Source: Athripsodes cinereus (Eukaryota; Arthropoda; Insecta; Trichoptera; Leptoceridae). Taken from it: DNA of 64,000 bases. Positions within the stretch are counted from its first letter, which is position 1. Every line of letters begins with the position of its first letter. The notes beneath the pieces were generated by a model, which was given only the letters and a program-made list of their open reading frames with translations, was not told the origin of the DNA and made no database searches. Of this stretch, positions 8,189-19,403 are shown one piece after another. The position numbers and the translations under genes were made by a program. The stretch lies in NCBI GenBank assembly GCA_947579605.1, contig OX388325.1:6753572-6817571 (forward strand), given 5' to 3'.

Positions 8189-11100
8189 CTATTAGTCATT
8201 CTACATCAATGGACGCACCCCCTGAAGAACAAAGGAAAAGGGAGTGGAGAGAATGGCTGCGACACGTCCATTGTTTTTTGTCAACTGTGTCCTTCGCTGA
8301 AGCTTCTTGTCGCCAGGCCGAGGATGGTCGCCCTTATGCTACACTTCAAATTTGTTCTCAAAAATTTGTTGCACTTCTGGACACCGGAGCAGCGGTTTCA
8401 ATCATGGGAGGGCAATGGTATAAAACTTTTGTTGATTCTGGATTTACCCTCACAAACTCCAGTTGTTTAGTGACAACTTTGGATAACAATTGTCATCCTC
8501 CTTTAGGACAACTTCGACTACCTGTTGCTTACAATAATATGACTAGATACATAGACTTCCTCGTGGTTCCTTCGTTCAAACCAGGTCTAGTACTAGGAGT
8601 AGATTTCTGGAAAACTTTTCGCGTGGCTCCAGACATTATTGGCATAGCATCTGCTTCCACAGTGCCAGAGAATCAACCCATAACCGACTCCAGTACACAT
8701 CTGCTTGACGATTCCCAGACTTGTATACTGGAAGAAACAAAATCTCTTTTTCATTCAATTTCCTACGAAAAATGTGGATTAGGACTCACACATTTAGTTC
8801 AGCATCACATTGACACCGAAGGTCCCCCGATCAAGCAACGCTATTACCCTCTTTCTCCGGCTCGCCAAAAACAATTTGAGGAAGAATTGAACCGAATGTT
8901 GAGGATGGGAGTAGTGAGTCCCGTGCAGTCTGGATGGAGTAACCCTGTAGTATTAGTGCAGAAAAAAGATGGTACAGTCCGTCTGTGTTTGGACTCCAGG
9001 AAGCTTAACAAAGTCACCAAACCGGATGCCTATCCTTTACCCTTTGTACACAGGATCCTGGATCGTCTGCGGAACGCTAAATTTCTTTCTTCTGTAGACC
9101 TTTCAAAGGCATTTTGGCAAATTTCGTTAACGTCAGATAGCGTTGAGAAGACGGCTTTCGTCTGCCCAGGAAGAGGAATGTTTGCCTTTAATCGTCTTCC
9201 TTTTGGAATACGTAATGCCCCTGGAGAACTCCAACGTCTGGTAGACAAGATCTTTGGACCAGAACTGGAAGAGCATGTCTTTTGTTACTTGGACGACCTC
9301 ATTATCATCTCTGAAGACTTCGACCAACATATTCAACTGCTCAGAACTGTCTACAATCGTCTAAAAGCTGCAGGCCTTACCGTCAATTTGGGTAAATGCG
9401 AATTTCTCAAACCAGAATTGAAATATCTTGGATTCATAGTCAACAAAGAAGGATTACAAACAGACCCTTCTAAACTAAGTGCCATCCGGAACTTTCCAAG
9501 ACCAAAGAACGTCAAACAAGTCAAGTCATTCATTGGACTCTGTGGATATTACCGTCGCTTTATTGATTCATTTTCTACCATTTCGTCACCACTTACCAAA
9601 CTGACAGGAGGCAAGAAAGGAAAGTCGAACTTCGTATGGTCTGCCGAGGCAGATAGAGCCTTTGAAACCTTGAAAGAAGCTATGCTTAATGCCCCCGTAT
9701 TGAGATGTCCTGATTTCCAGAAAGAATTTACCATACACTGCGATGCAAGTAACGTAGCCATAGGTGGAGTACTCACGCAGGTATTTGAAGATGGAGAACA
9801 CCCAATAGCTTTTTATTCACGAACACTGACCAAGCATGAGAGGAATTACAGTGTAACCGAAAGGGAACTTTTGGCTGTCCTGGATTCCGTCCATAACTAT
9901 CGAGCCTACGTGGAGGGAGCTCATTTCACCATAATTACAGACCATAGCAGTCTCCAATGGATGCACTCTCTTGAAAACCCTTCGGGAAGACTCGCCCGTT
10001 GGGCAACCAGACTTTCTCAGTATGATTTTAATGTAGTTCATCGTAAAGGTTCTCAACATGTTGTCCCCGATGCTTTGTCTAGAATTGAAGTAAATGTTAT
10101 TTCTACCCTTGCCTCTGTACCCGACACGCAGGATAAATGGTACAAGCGAATTTTTTCAGGATGGATTAAAAACCCACAACGTTTCCCCAATTACCTTATT
10201 CAGAATGATTGTTTGCTGCGTCACGACAAAGACCAAGATAATCAAAGTCCTCATTGTACGTGGAAGTTGGTAATCCCACAGGAAAATCGTCAGCAAATTA
10301 TAAGTAACTATCATTCGGGTTCCAACTCTTGTCATCCAGGAACATTCAAAACGTATAAATTTCTTTCAGCCCGATATTACTGGCCCGGATTGTACAAGGA
10401 TGTGAAGCATTTTGTTTCTGGTTGTACTATATGTAAAGCGTACAAACTTTCTACAGCTCCTTCTCTTGGACACATGACCAAGCCCAAGAATGTCTCTAAG
10501 CCTCTACAATCATTGAGCATCGATCTTATAGGTCCTTATCCAAAAAGCTACAAAGGATTTATTTATATCCTCAGCGTGGTTGATGTATTCACTAAATTCT
10601 GTTGGACTTTTCCTCTACAACGAGCTACGTCATCAAGCATCATAAAGTTATTGGAAACTAATATTTTTATCCCACTAGGAATTCCTCGAACTGTCATAAT
10701 GGACAATGGCAAACAATTCATATCCAAGGAATTTAGAGCTTTCTTGGCAAAGCACAATGTCACCGACTGTTTTTACAATACCGTTTACACCCCCATGAAT
10801 AACGTAGTAGAACGTTATAACCAAACCATCAACACCTCCATCGCAATTCTCGTTCAGAACGATCACAGAGCGTGGTGTAAATTTTTGCCTCAGGTACAAG
10901 CTAGTATAAATAACACTGTGAACGTTTCTACAGGATACACCCCATTCTTTCTGTTGCATGGATTCGAACAAACTGTGGTAGGAACAGAATATCTCTCTCA
11001 ACCTGATGTTAACTCCCAGCTAAATAACCACCAGCTACATGTGGAACGTCTACAGGAATTGTCTTCTGTGTATGAAGCTGTATCAGGAGCCCTTCTGAAA

Positions 11101-11349
11101 GCATTTCAGAAGAATGCAGAAAAATTCAATGCTACCCGGAAAAATGTAGAATATAACACAGGGGATATTGTGTGGCGGAAAAATCACATACTATCTGATG
11201 CAGGAAATTATTTCTCCGCAAAATTGGCCCCAAGATTCATCCAAAGCAAGATAGTCAATAAAATTTCAGGAACAGTTTACGTACTCGCCAATATGAATGG
11301 AAAACCAGCGGGTAAATGGCATATCAAGGATTTAGTTAAATCAAACTAA
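8185..11349 (+). CDS. pol: Pol polyprotein (protease, RT, RNase H, integrase)
   Basis: Read after the -1 shift from 8185, or from the ATG at 8209 (1046 aa). Counting from that ATG: the protease active site LLDTGAAVSIMG is near residue 60, and RT shows VRLCLDSRKLN, LPFGIRNAP and the catalytic YLDD (residues about 360-365). RNase H has FTIHCDASNVAIGG, TERELLAV and the TDHSSL block. Integrase has an H/C zinc-binding region ending CTICK, then the DDE catalytic residues in SIDLIGPYP, IMDNGKQF and NNVVERYNQ, and a C-terminal chromatin/DNA-binding stretch ending WHIKDLVKSN. The domain order with integrase last is Ty3/gypsy. All key residues are present and the frame is unbroken. Clade assignment (Osvaldo-like was considered) is uncertain. 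Confidence 0.95.
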   Translation, partial: LAISHSTSMDAPPEEQRKREWREWLRHVHCFLSTVSFAEASCRQAEDGRPYATLQICSQKFVALLDTGAAVSIMGGQWYKTFVDSGFTLTNSSCLVTTLDNNCHPPLGQLRLPVAYNNMTRYIDFLVVPSFKPGLVLGVDFWKTFRVAPDIIGIASASTVPENQPITDSSTHLLDDSQTCILEETKSLFHSISYEKCGLGLTHLVQHHIDTEGPPIKQRYYPLSPARQKQFEEELNRMLRMGVVSPVQSGWSNPVVLVQKKDGTVRLCLDSRKLNKVTKPDAYPLPFVHRILDRLRNAKFLSSVDLSKAFWQISLTSDSVEKTAFVCPGRGMFAFNRLPFGIRNAPGELQRLVDKIFGPELEEHVFCYLDDLIIISEDFDQHIQLLRTVYNRLKAAGLTVNLGKCEFLKPELKYLGFIVNKEGLQTDPSKLSAIRNFPRPKNVKQVKSFIGLCGYYRRFIDSFSTISSPLTKLTGGKKGKSNFVWSAEADRAFETLKEAMLNAPVLRCPDFQKEFTIHCDASNVAIGGVLTQVFEDGEHPIAFYSRTLTKHERNYSVTERELLAVLDSVHNYRAYVEGAHFTIITDHSSLQWMHSLENPSGRLARWATRLSQYDFNVVHRKGSQHVVPDALSRIEVNVISTLASVPDTQDKWYKRIFSGWIKNPQRFPNYLIQNDCLLRHDKDQDNQSPHCTWKLVIPQENRQQIISNYHSGSNSCHPGTFKTYKFLSARYYWPGLYKDVKHFVSGCTICKAYKLSTAPSLGHMTKPKNVSKPLQSLSIDLIGPYPKSYKGFIYILSVVDVFTKFCWTFPLQRATSSSIIKLLETNIFIPLGIPRTVIMDNGKQFISKEFRAFLAKHNVTDCFYNTVYTPMNNVVERYNQTINTSIAILVQNDHRAWCKFLPQVQASINNTVNVSTGYTPFFLLHGFEQTVVGTEYLSQPDVNSQLNNHQLHVERLQELSSVYEAVSGALLKAFQKNAEKFNATRKNVEYNTGDIVWRKNHILSDAGNYFSAKLAPRFIQSKIVNKISGTVYVLANMNGKPAGKWHIKDLVKSN

Positions 11350-11873
11350 TCATCCCTCCTAAATTTTCTCTATTGCTTAGATTTTTTCAATCCCTGACTT
11401 GCGGGTTGTGGCAGTTGTCTATAGTAACTGTCACAGCATCGTAATTGTCATTTTATGAGCATTTCCTAATGAAACTGATCCCTTCACGAAGAAATGTTAC
11501 ATAAGGAGACTACAGGTGTTTGATCGAATTTAAATGTGTCTGTTATTTAGGTTTATTTTAAATTGAAACTTAGAGTCTAGCCAGACGAAAAGCAAATGGC
11601 TGACTAGGAGAAGTAGAAGATACAAACAAGTTACTTGTTTGAAGAAAAATTGAATTTTGTGAATTTTCACACGGTCGGGGTGGAGGCGATAGCCTTACGC
11701 TATCTACCTGAGAGCCCATATTTTTTTTTGTTTTTTTTACAAGAATGTTGCATTCTCTTAACATTGGGTTTCTTGCATACCCGGAGACAAAAAGCAAGTG
11801 GCGCTCAAATAGGTTTTTCCCAGAGTTGTCTGTCTAATTATTAAATATTTAAATGTCTTTGTAATTGTGAAAG
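11350..11873 (+). other. Noncoding stretch after pol
   Basis: No env-like reading frame with signal peptide or transmembrane segment was seen. A T-rich run at about 11720-11740 and short ORFs under 80 codons are all that is visible. Confidence 0.6.
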
Positions 11874-12545
11874 TTTAGTGTTGAATCATTAAAAGTACTC
11901 CGTACTATTGATCAACACGGTGATTGACAAACAATCACAAAGAAATTGAATTTGTCATTGTTAAAATTGTGTAAATTTAGTGTTGAATTATTGAAAGTAC
12001 TCCTGTACCAATGATCAACACGGTGGCTGCTAAACAACCACAGAATTTGTATTTGTAAAATTGTGTAAATTTAGTGTTGAATTATTGAAAGTACTCCTGT
12101 ACCAATGATCAACACGGTGGCTGCTAAACAACCACAGAATTTGTATTTGTAAAATTGTGTAAATTTAGTGTTGAATTATTGAAAGTACTCCTGTACCAAT
12201 GATCAACACGGTGGATGGTCAACAACCACAATAATTGAATTTGTCATTGTTAAAATTGTGTAAATTTAGTGTTGTATCATTAAAAGTACTCCGTGCTATT
12301 GATCAACACGGTGGTTGGTAAACAACTACAAAATTGTTAAATATGTAATTGCGTAATTTATGTAAAAATTTAGTGTTGAATCGTTAAAAGTACTCCGTAC
12401 TATTGATCAACACGGTAGTTGCTGAACAACTACAGAAAATTGTTGAATTGTAATTGTGTAAATTTAGTGTTGAATCAAAAAAGTACCTTGTACTATTGAT
12501 CACCACGGATGGTTGGTAAACAACCATAAGATGTTGGAAAATTCA
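11874..12545 (+). repeat. Seven tandem 94-104 bp units, each with two stem-loops
   Basis: Units begin TTTAGTGTTGA at 11874, 11976, 12070, 12164, 12265, 12369 and 12463. Within a unit, GTGTTGA...TGATCAACAC can pair around a small inner GTAC...GTAC stem, and GTGGCTG...CAACCAC (or variants) forms a second stem. Several changes keep pairing, for example GTGGTTG with CAACTAC. Confidence 0.85.
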
Positions 12546-12679
12546 TTGTTTTGCTTACGTAATTTCGTGCTGTGCTTTGGTACGTGGTACCATGAGAAGC
12601 CAACACCATTGTTACTTTGATCTGAATTTTCTTTCTCTTCTGGAAGGGGGAAAGGATTGTCAAAATGATGACAATAAAA

Positions 12680-12850
12680 GAAAAATAATATTGAAAAATG
12701 TATAATTTTAAGAAATATTGAAAAATGTATAATTTTAAGAAATATTGAAAAATGTATAATTTTAAGAAAAATTGAAAAATGTATAATTTTTAAGAAAAAA
12801 TTGAAAAATGTATAATTTTAAGAAAATTTCAAAAATGTTGTATAATTTTA
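12680..12850 (+). repeat. About six AT-rich 27 bp tandem units
   Basis: The word GAAAAATGTATAATTTTAAG is repeated with small changes in the 3' noncoding region of the gypsy element. Confidence 0.8.
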
Positions 12851-13306
12851 AAATAATAGAAATTGAAAAACTTTGTAATATTGAAAGAAAATTTAGTTGA
12901 GAGAAATCACCCATACAAACCAATAATAATAAAACAGCCGCAAGAAAATAAAAAGAAGATAAATTGAAGAACACAACGAAATTTTTTTTGAAATAAAATA
13001 AAAAATAATAACCAACAAGTGAAAAAGTCCTAGATGCTTGCCACATTACTAGGCAGTGAATGGTCAATTTAATAAGGCATAGAGTGATAACAGAAAAATA
13101 CATCAAATTTTGTAACATTTCATGTGATACTTTTTAACAGCTGAAAAATTTGCTCATTGTAACTATTATAATGTATGATCCATTGTTGAACTCTGTAATA
13201 CTGTATTGATAAGAATTTTATGTCCATAGATTTCCTGTAACCAAATGAGAGAAACCACCCACGCTTAAACTCATTAGGGGTTGAGTTCATTTCTTTTGTC
13301 TTTTCC

Positions 13307-13320
13307 GAGAAGGGGGAATG
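13307..13320 (+). promoter_or_regulatory. Polypurine tract
   Basis: GAGAAGGGGGAATG lies immediately before the 3' LTR TGTCA, the expected position for the plus-strand primer. Confidence 0.85.
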
Positions 13321-14309
13321 TGTCAGGATGCAAACATCTGACATATGAAAATAAGTTAAATGTCAAAAAAGATTCAAATTCCCCGCCATAAGCAAAAACC
13401 ACAAATAATAATTAGCTTCAATGTTGTCAATACTGTGGGCAAGTAAGGAACACCAACCTAAAAAATGCTAAATTGAACGGTAAAATATGTGCCCCTTCCT
13501 CTTTCCGTTTTGCAATGGCGTGCGAATAGGACACGTCGATTCACGCTCTACAAGTTTAAATAACATAAAATACCAAAAAATTGTGAAAAGTGCCTGGAAA
13601 AGACACGATGAGTGTCTGATCAAGTGCCGAAAGCAGGGATGGTGACCGAGAGCTGATAGAACCGTATCTGTAGTGCCCGCAACAAAGACACGAGGCGTCC
13701 CCGGCGTGTCGGCCAAAAAACGACGCAATGATTCAGTAATACCGTAACATCTTGTGCAACGGACTTTTGGGTAAACTATAATTGTTTTACATTAAACCCC
13801 AGTCCTCCTGATTTTGAGGCTACGGAAGTGCCTTGAGGTAACCGCCTTCCTGGGCCAGCTGCAACCTAACCTTAAATTGACAAGAGCGTGCATAGAGCGC
13901 CTAGCCATTTAGGAGAACCCTTTACCCGGCCTTCGCCTGGAGCCCCGGAACTTCATCATTATGTAACCTAACTTCTCCCACTTTTATTTGTAGACATATA
14001 CAGTGGTGCTTTCTCTCAACGCCTAGTTTAACCTATTCATCTTTGTTACAGTAGAACATTTTAGATAGTACTGGTATCTGTTTGAGTTTTATGTAAACAA
14101 TAACCATTTTTACAATAGACTGGATTATAACTGAAAATATTCTGTTCTTTATTTGTCCTCTCCCGAACAATTCACAGTGCCCACATCACACAACACCACG
14201 GGGATTTCGGATGATCACGACCCTGGGAAAGAGCTAGCCGGCCCAGGCAAAAGAGTCGTCATAACCACGCCCTGAGTGAACATTGTGTTTTTAAGTTTGT
14301 ACCGTGACA
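13321..14309 (+). repeat. 3' LTR of the gypsy element
   Basis: It starts TGTCAGGATGCAAACATC directly after the polypurine tract and ends TTTGTACCGTGACA, followed by the ATAC target duplication. Confidence 0.95.
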
Positions 14310-14432
14310 ATACTTTACTTTTGCCTGACGATGTGAGCGAAAACTCTTGAAAGCCGGCTCGCAAAATTAATAACGTCAACAGTGGAATAACTCTATATCG
14401 TGTTTCATTAATAAATTATCAATATGAACTTC
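14310..14432 (+). mobile_element. Penelope-like 3' terminal region (right half of disrupted element)
   Basis: TTTGCCTGACGATGTGAGCG, AGCCGGCTCGCAA and GTGGAATAACTCTATATCG match 34758-34838, and AATATGAACTTCCAC is shared with 34580-34606 and 62132-62145 (opposite strand). These are termini of one repeat family, probably Penelope-like. Confidence 0.55.
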
Positions 14433-14789
14433 CACCAAGAACCGTCGGTCGATGAATTGAACTTTATATGGGCATGTTTATTTCAAAACAAAATAATACT
14501 CTTCTCAATGTATTTCATAGCACACATGAGGCAACTAATGAAGCTTAGAAAAGAAGAAACATTGATATGGTTAAATGTGAACCTACACCATTCAGAGTTA
14601 CCAGCTGATCGCCCTATAAAGCAGTCTTTCTTCTTTACTGTAATCTGATGGTTGGTTACCCTATGGTGCTGTGCCATACATCAAACATATATTTCCTTGC
14701 AATCAGAGATTAAAATATTAATAAAACGGCGCACTTCCACCCATTGTCGGCAATGGCAATGCGCCGAACATGGCGACTATGCTAGTGCA
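14433..14789. other. No recognised gene
   Basis: Short open frames here show no domain and no exon signals. The stretch looks like decayed repeat. Confidence 0.4.
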
Positions 14790-15184
14790 CAATACCATTC
14801 TGGTACTGATACTTATGCATGCAAGAAAACATGGATGTGGTTGAAGAAGGGCGAAAGCAGAATGAATGCAGTGGAGTAAAATATTGCATGATGAAGTGAG
14901 AAATGAGGAAATTAGAAGAATGAGTGAATGCAAGAGGAGTATTGTGGACAGAATGTGATTAATGTGTATAAGTTATAATGGTTTGGACATGTGGAACAAA
15001 TGCATGATAAAAGGTTGTCAAAGAGAATATGCTTGTCCGAAAGAGGGGGTGTGAGAAAGGGCAGGCGTCTGAGAACCATGTGAATCAAATTCTCAAGAAC
15101 TGCCATGTGTTGAGCAAAGGAAACTAGCAAGCGTATATGTAAAATTGAATGAATCTACCCCACATGGGATTCGTGGTGAAAGTA
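14790..15184 (+). pseudogene. Degraded LINE (RTE-like) 3' end
   Basis: It is the same family as 53225-53758: ACTTATGCATGCAAG, GAATGCAGTGGAG, GTCCGAAAGAGGGGGTGTGAG and the terminal CCCCACATGGGATTCGTGG are recognisable, with many stops. Its end touches the IMP3 stop codon at 15185-15187. Confidence 0.75.
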
Positions 15185-18100
15185 TCATAAAATATTAAGC
15201 ACGTTATTTACCATTTCATTGTATTCCATAACATGCCTCTTGACAGCTGAAGTATCCACCCAAGTCACAAAGTCTTCAAGAGATCTGTTGACTAGGAAAG
15301 CCGGGTCTTTTACCAGCTCTGTCCCAACACGAACGTGCCCTTGTTGAATAAGTTTTGTAGCTCCCTTTATAGACTCCGACATCTTATCTGAAATAACCAA
15401 TATTATTTATTACTGATAATCGAATAGATTGTTTGACATTTATTTTGTGAGAACCTATATTAATTTATAAAAAAAAAAAAACACAAATGGTTCCAAGTTT
15501 TACTACAGTGACCTGGTTTCAACTTACAAACTCATTGTCAAACTAATTTTATTATATGCCGTGTTGTTACTTAGGCTAAATCACTATATTAAATTCAATA
15601 TACATTATGAAACCAGGTCACTATTTTATTAAAAATAGTTAAACTTGCAGGACCCGTCATTTGGAACCGACTCCCCGAGGACTTCCGTAAAAACCAGCCG
15701 ATTACAACGTTCAGGAGCAAGTTGAAGAGATCACTCTTCCAACATAGTTTCCCGCGCCCTGGAGATGGATGCTCCATTAAACGGCACCGAATAAATTATT
15801 CAACATAATAATAAACTTAGTACATTTGTGTTTCTTTATATAAAATAAAAGGAATTTAAAAGGTTTCTTGCTCTTTTCTGTTAGTTTTCAAATGTCTTGT
15901 AGAAGGCAAGTGTTTCTAAAACATTGTGACATTTAAGTTCTGTAGAATATCAAGCAATGAATAGGTCTGTCATTAAATTCAATAAATTCTCATTATCCAA
16001 TGAAAAATAAGTTTTTAATTCCTTCAATTCGGCAACGATGAAGTAAATTGTCCCATATTATGGATACCATACATTTTTTTGCATGGCAAGGGGAAGTTGC
16101 TTGTTTATAACTAGAGATGCAATGAATATTCGGCAACTTTTCGGTATTCTGCCTATTTGGCAACATTTTAACTATTCGGCCGAATACCGAATATTTAGTC
16201 TATTATTCGATATTCTGCCGAATAGTTAAAATGTAAAACTGGAAGTAACAAATAACTTGTAGATTGTTGCTATTTCATTGTCAGCTGCAGATGCATAATT
16301 TTATTAATCCTCAAATATCTAATTAATTAACTTAATTTGATATGGAGTGAAGCAACATTGTAATTATTAATGTTGGAACACAAATATTTAGAAAAAATGT
16401 ACCGCACTGCAAGTCTAGTACATGTCTGTGATGCACCTACACGAAGATGCGCGGTCGGGAGTACCGCTTCCTCTCATCGCATTGTTTTGTCTAATATTTG
16501 GTTATTCGGCACACGATCTTGCATAATATTCGGAATTCAGCAAATATACTATTCGTTGCATCTCTTTTTATTACATGAAGTTAGTTCATTGGCTATTTAA
16601 CGTGTGGGAAAATTACGATGAAAGTGAAAAACTTTATTTCCCTCAAACTTTATTCGAAACTTACTTCTAAACATGATAACAGGCAGTCTTCTCTTGCAGA
16701 AAGATGTGGCAGTGACTCCATCTGCTAGTCCCAGATCCCATTTAGTCTTTATAAGACCCATCAGGTACAGTTTCTCCAAGAGTTGGGCACTACACTCCGT
16801 ACGAAATGGATGTTTTTGATCAATATCTTTTATTTTTCTAGCTAACTCACGTATCTCACGAGACAATTTATTATATCTGCAATTTCAAAAACATATTAAC
16901 TACACAAGTTAAAAATATATTTAGACAGTCAGTACTATTTCGTGAGCCCAGCGTGAGAAACAATTATTTGTTACACTCAACGATGGTTCGAATACATAGG
17001 CTGGGTAACTTGGTGGGCGACTGTACTGACATCACTGCCGACAGTTTTCAGAAATACAAAACTGACGTAATTAATTATTATTTTCAAAATACGTAAATTG
17101 ACACTGGGCAATCACTGGTTCGTTGGAAGAATGACATCAATTGGATTTCTGTTTGTAAAGATTTGTTCTATTGCTAATATTGATTTATGTCTGACTGTTT
17201 TGCAATATATTTATTTTTATCAAATGGCATTTTATATCCTTTTAATCGCTGACATGAATATTTTAGATGAACTCACTTTCCGAATTGTGTCTTACTACTT
17301 AAATTTTATCTCTTTGACGTGAATTTACCAATGTTTTATATATTTACTAGCTTGTTTTGATACACCATAATTGACTCATTATGTAGACCTTTTTTTATTG
17401 ATTCTTGTTTTGTTTTTATTTTGATCTTGACTTGTGAATTTGCAATGTACCTGTGTGATTGTGTATGATTGTTTTTGTTGTCATCTGTCATACTTCTTGT
17501 AAACATGTAAAAGGCTCACATTGTATATGATTTTAAATAAAAAAATATTAAACAAATTCACTGTCCAGAGGTCTTGTCTCGGATTAATTTTCTTAGCTCC
17601 TATGAGAGTGAAAAGACAGGCCCTACCATTCTATGTTGAAGAAGCCAGAACCAGATATAATTACAATTCAGTTCTGAATAGGATTCAGCGTACGGGGAAT
17701 ATGCTCACGTGGTGGAATTGTAAAGTGTGGGTCTGGCCAAGTATAAATATAGTTTGAGAAGAGCAATAATTTCATCTCGACAGACTGATTCATTATTTTA
17801 TTTTTTTGCTGTTCTTGTATTCTCGTTTATATGATAAAGGTCTTGCTGCTGTGTGTTTTTTAAATATTGTTAATCTACTATGTGTACTTATAAATCTTTT
17901 AATGTACCTATTTATTTTTTATGTACGAAAAAGCTTATTAATGGCTGTTAATGAATGAATAAATAAATATTTACCAATATCAAGTTTTTTTAGTTTGAGT
18001 TTTAGTTGAGTTTGGGCACAATGTGCAGATGATAAAACTTATCAAACGTCTCAATAGGAGAACCATGTTCATACAATGCAACATTCTGCAAAATTCTTTC

Positions 18101-19257
18101 GATAGAAGTGTGTTTTTATGTTTAGGAATTGGCACCAGGCTGGCTCTTAAGAAATAACTATTAATGTTCATGGGCAATGTTCACAAATTCTGTCATTCTC
18201 TAGATGAGATATTTATAACATTACTAGCTGACCCGTCAAACGTTGTTTTGCCATATACGTTTGGCATATACTAATATTGCTGTTAAAAATAGGGGTTGAT
18301 GGTAGAAGGGTGAAAATTTAGGGCTGTATGTATTTTTTAATGCCTCATCATACAAAAATAAAAATTTTTGTCCAAAAACTAAAAAACTGGGGTGAACCAC
18401 CCTTAACTGTAGGGGGTATGAAAAATAGATGTTGGCCGATTTTCAGGCCTACCCGATAAGCACACGAAATTTCATCAAAATTGGTCCCGCCGTTCCGGAG
18501 GAGTATGATAACAAACACTGTGAAATGAGAATTTTATATTATATTAGATAGAGTAGGTATCTGATCAATGGGGAACATGCATGTATGAGGAGTATGAATA
18601 AATTTTATCAATTTATATTAATAAATATGTGGGAGAGGGCAGAAGACCGGTGGGCTGTCCTAGAAGAAGCTGGTAAGGGCAGGTGTCGAACATGTGTTGA
18701 AAGAGTTGGTTTGGAGTGGCCAGAGGTCCTGGAAACAGCGGTGGACAGAGAACTCAGGAGGAGGTACCTATGTACAATGAGGCCCCGACCCAACTAGGAC
18801 AAGGGGAAGAAGATGTGTGTATGTAAATATATGCTTATCAATAATATCCTAGTAATAAAATTACAACATATTGACAAAACACTAAGAGAAAAAGTTCACT
18901 ATCTCCTAAAATTAGCTATGAGTAAGCAGCGGGGTAAACATAATGAATTTTCTGAGTAAAATTTGGCAAAAATTACATTTCCTGCTCAGAAGTCCAAAAT
19001 TCTACAACCAATCTATCCAAGAATATCATCAGTTGGTCGACCGATTCAACCAAAATTGTCAAACAAATGAATTAAGTTTTCTCATTAAAACTATTCAAAT
19101 TTCTGTCGTTCATCACTTACTTGGTATAATCCTCTCTCTTTTGTATACAATATTTCCTCATAACATTCGCTTCGTGTAAGTTGTTGTCAACTTTCCAAGA
19201 TATGAAATCTACTTTCTTAAGAAGTTTCTGTTCGTGGTATTTAAGTTTACGCACCAT
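15185..19257 (-). CDS. IMP3: U3 snoRNP protein IMP3, complete, three exons
   Basis: The exons are 19257-19121 (137 nt), 16876-16665 (212 nt) and 15387-15185 (203 nt with TGA), with donors GTAAGTG and GTAAGTT and acceptors ATTGCAG and TTTCAG. The junctions complete Lys and Asn codons, giving 183 aa against 184 in human. The protein begins [20 protein letters not shown], continues [20 protein letters not shown] and [13 protein letters not shown], and has the S4 RNA-binding region with [24 protein letters not shown] and [12 protein letters not shown]3 joins IMP4 and MPP10 in the nucleolar SSU processome and pairs U3 with pre-rRNA for 18S maturation. Introns of 2.2 and 1.3 kb hold transposons. 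The C-terminal few residues (NNVLNIL) are unlike the acidic tail of other species and lie against a LINE insertion. Confidence 0.95.
15640..15790 (+). pseudogene. CR1-like LINE reverse transcriptase C-terminus
   Basis: It lies in IMP3 intron 2 and reads [20 protein letters not shown] then [11 protein letters not shown], the typical end of CR1/jockey-type ORF2. It is 5' truncated. Related ends are at 34950-35295, 50388-50690 and 52024-52300. Confidence 0.75.
16112..16566. mobile_element. hAT MITE with TATTCGG subterminal repeats
   Basis: The ends TAGAGATGCAATGAATATTC and its inverted partner ending CGTTGCATCTCTT are flanked by TTTATAAC (16104-16111) and TTTATTAC (16567-16574), a one-mismatch 8 bp duplication. 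Inside, CCGAATA/TATTCGG dyads recur. It lies in IMP3 intron 2. Confidence 0.75.
17560..17985 (+). repeat. LINE-like 3' end (tentative)
   Basis: A short open segment ([17 protein letters not shown], then [15 protein letters not shown]) is followed by a T-rich region and an AATGAATGAATAAATAAAT tail. The tail is LINE-like; the coding identity is not certain. It lies in IMP3 intron 1. Confidence 0.35.
18225..18560 (+). repeat. Interspersed repeat, ACTAGCTGACCCG family
   Basis: It starts ACTAGCTGACCCGTCAAACG, contains GGGCTGTATGTATTTTTTAA, and ends CGGAGGAGTATGATAACAAA then ATTTTATATT. Another copy is at 37610-37985, and a relative's two ends are at 47694 and 49820-49925. The class is not assigned here. 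Confidence 0.65.
18605..18797 (+). pseudogene. Repeat-borne ORF fragment ([18 protein letters not shown])
   Basis: An open frame reads [19 protein letters not shown] and ends with MRPRPN. The same sequence appears inverted at 47752-47935, each time beside an ACTAGCTGRCCCG repeat. It is a mobile fragment, probably the end of a LINE ORF; its function is not known. Confidence 0.55.
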
Positions 19258-19403
19258 TTTGAAGTTGTTATATTCCTGATTTCTAAACTATATATCTGAT
19301 TTTATACTTTTTTATGACGTTTTATCATATCTTTGGTAACAATATTATTACAGTAAAATCATAACACGTGCGTCCAAAATTGAAAATTCAGCATTTGTTT
19401 TGA

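Larger units (their letters stand above)
4698..14309 (+). mobile_element. Full-length Ty3/gypsy LTR retrotransposon
   Basis: The 9.6 kb element has LTRs of 988 bp (4698-5685) and 989 bp (13321-14309), each TGTCA...TGACA. A 4 bp duplication ATAC flanks it (4694-4697 and 14310-14313). In order: primer-binding region, a leader of tandem repeats, gag (6800-8188), a -1 frameshift site, pol with protease, RT, RNase H and integrase (to 11349), a 2 kb noncoding region with stem-loop repeats, and a polypurine tract. No env-like ORF is present. The long uninterrupted gag and pol and the nearly identical LTRs indicate recent insertion and possible activity. It sits between the ADCK1 exon and IMP3. Confidence 0.95.

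Noticed and set aside
11874..12545. CRISPR-like array
   Set aside because: The repeats are contiguous diverged units with no unique spacers, in a eukaryotic retrotransposon.
12762..13118. 118-codon minus ORF rich in F, L and K as a possible env
   Set aside because: It is antisense to the element, arises from AT-rich tandem repeats and has no signal peptide or furin-like site.
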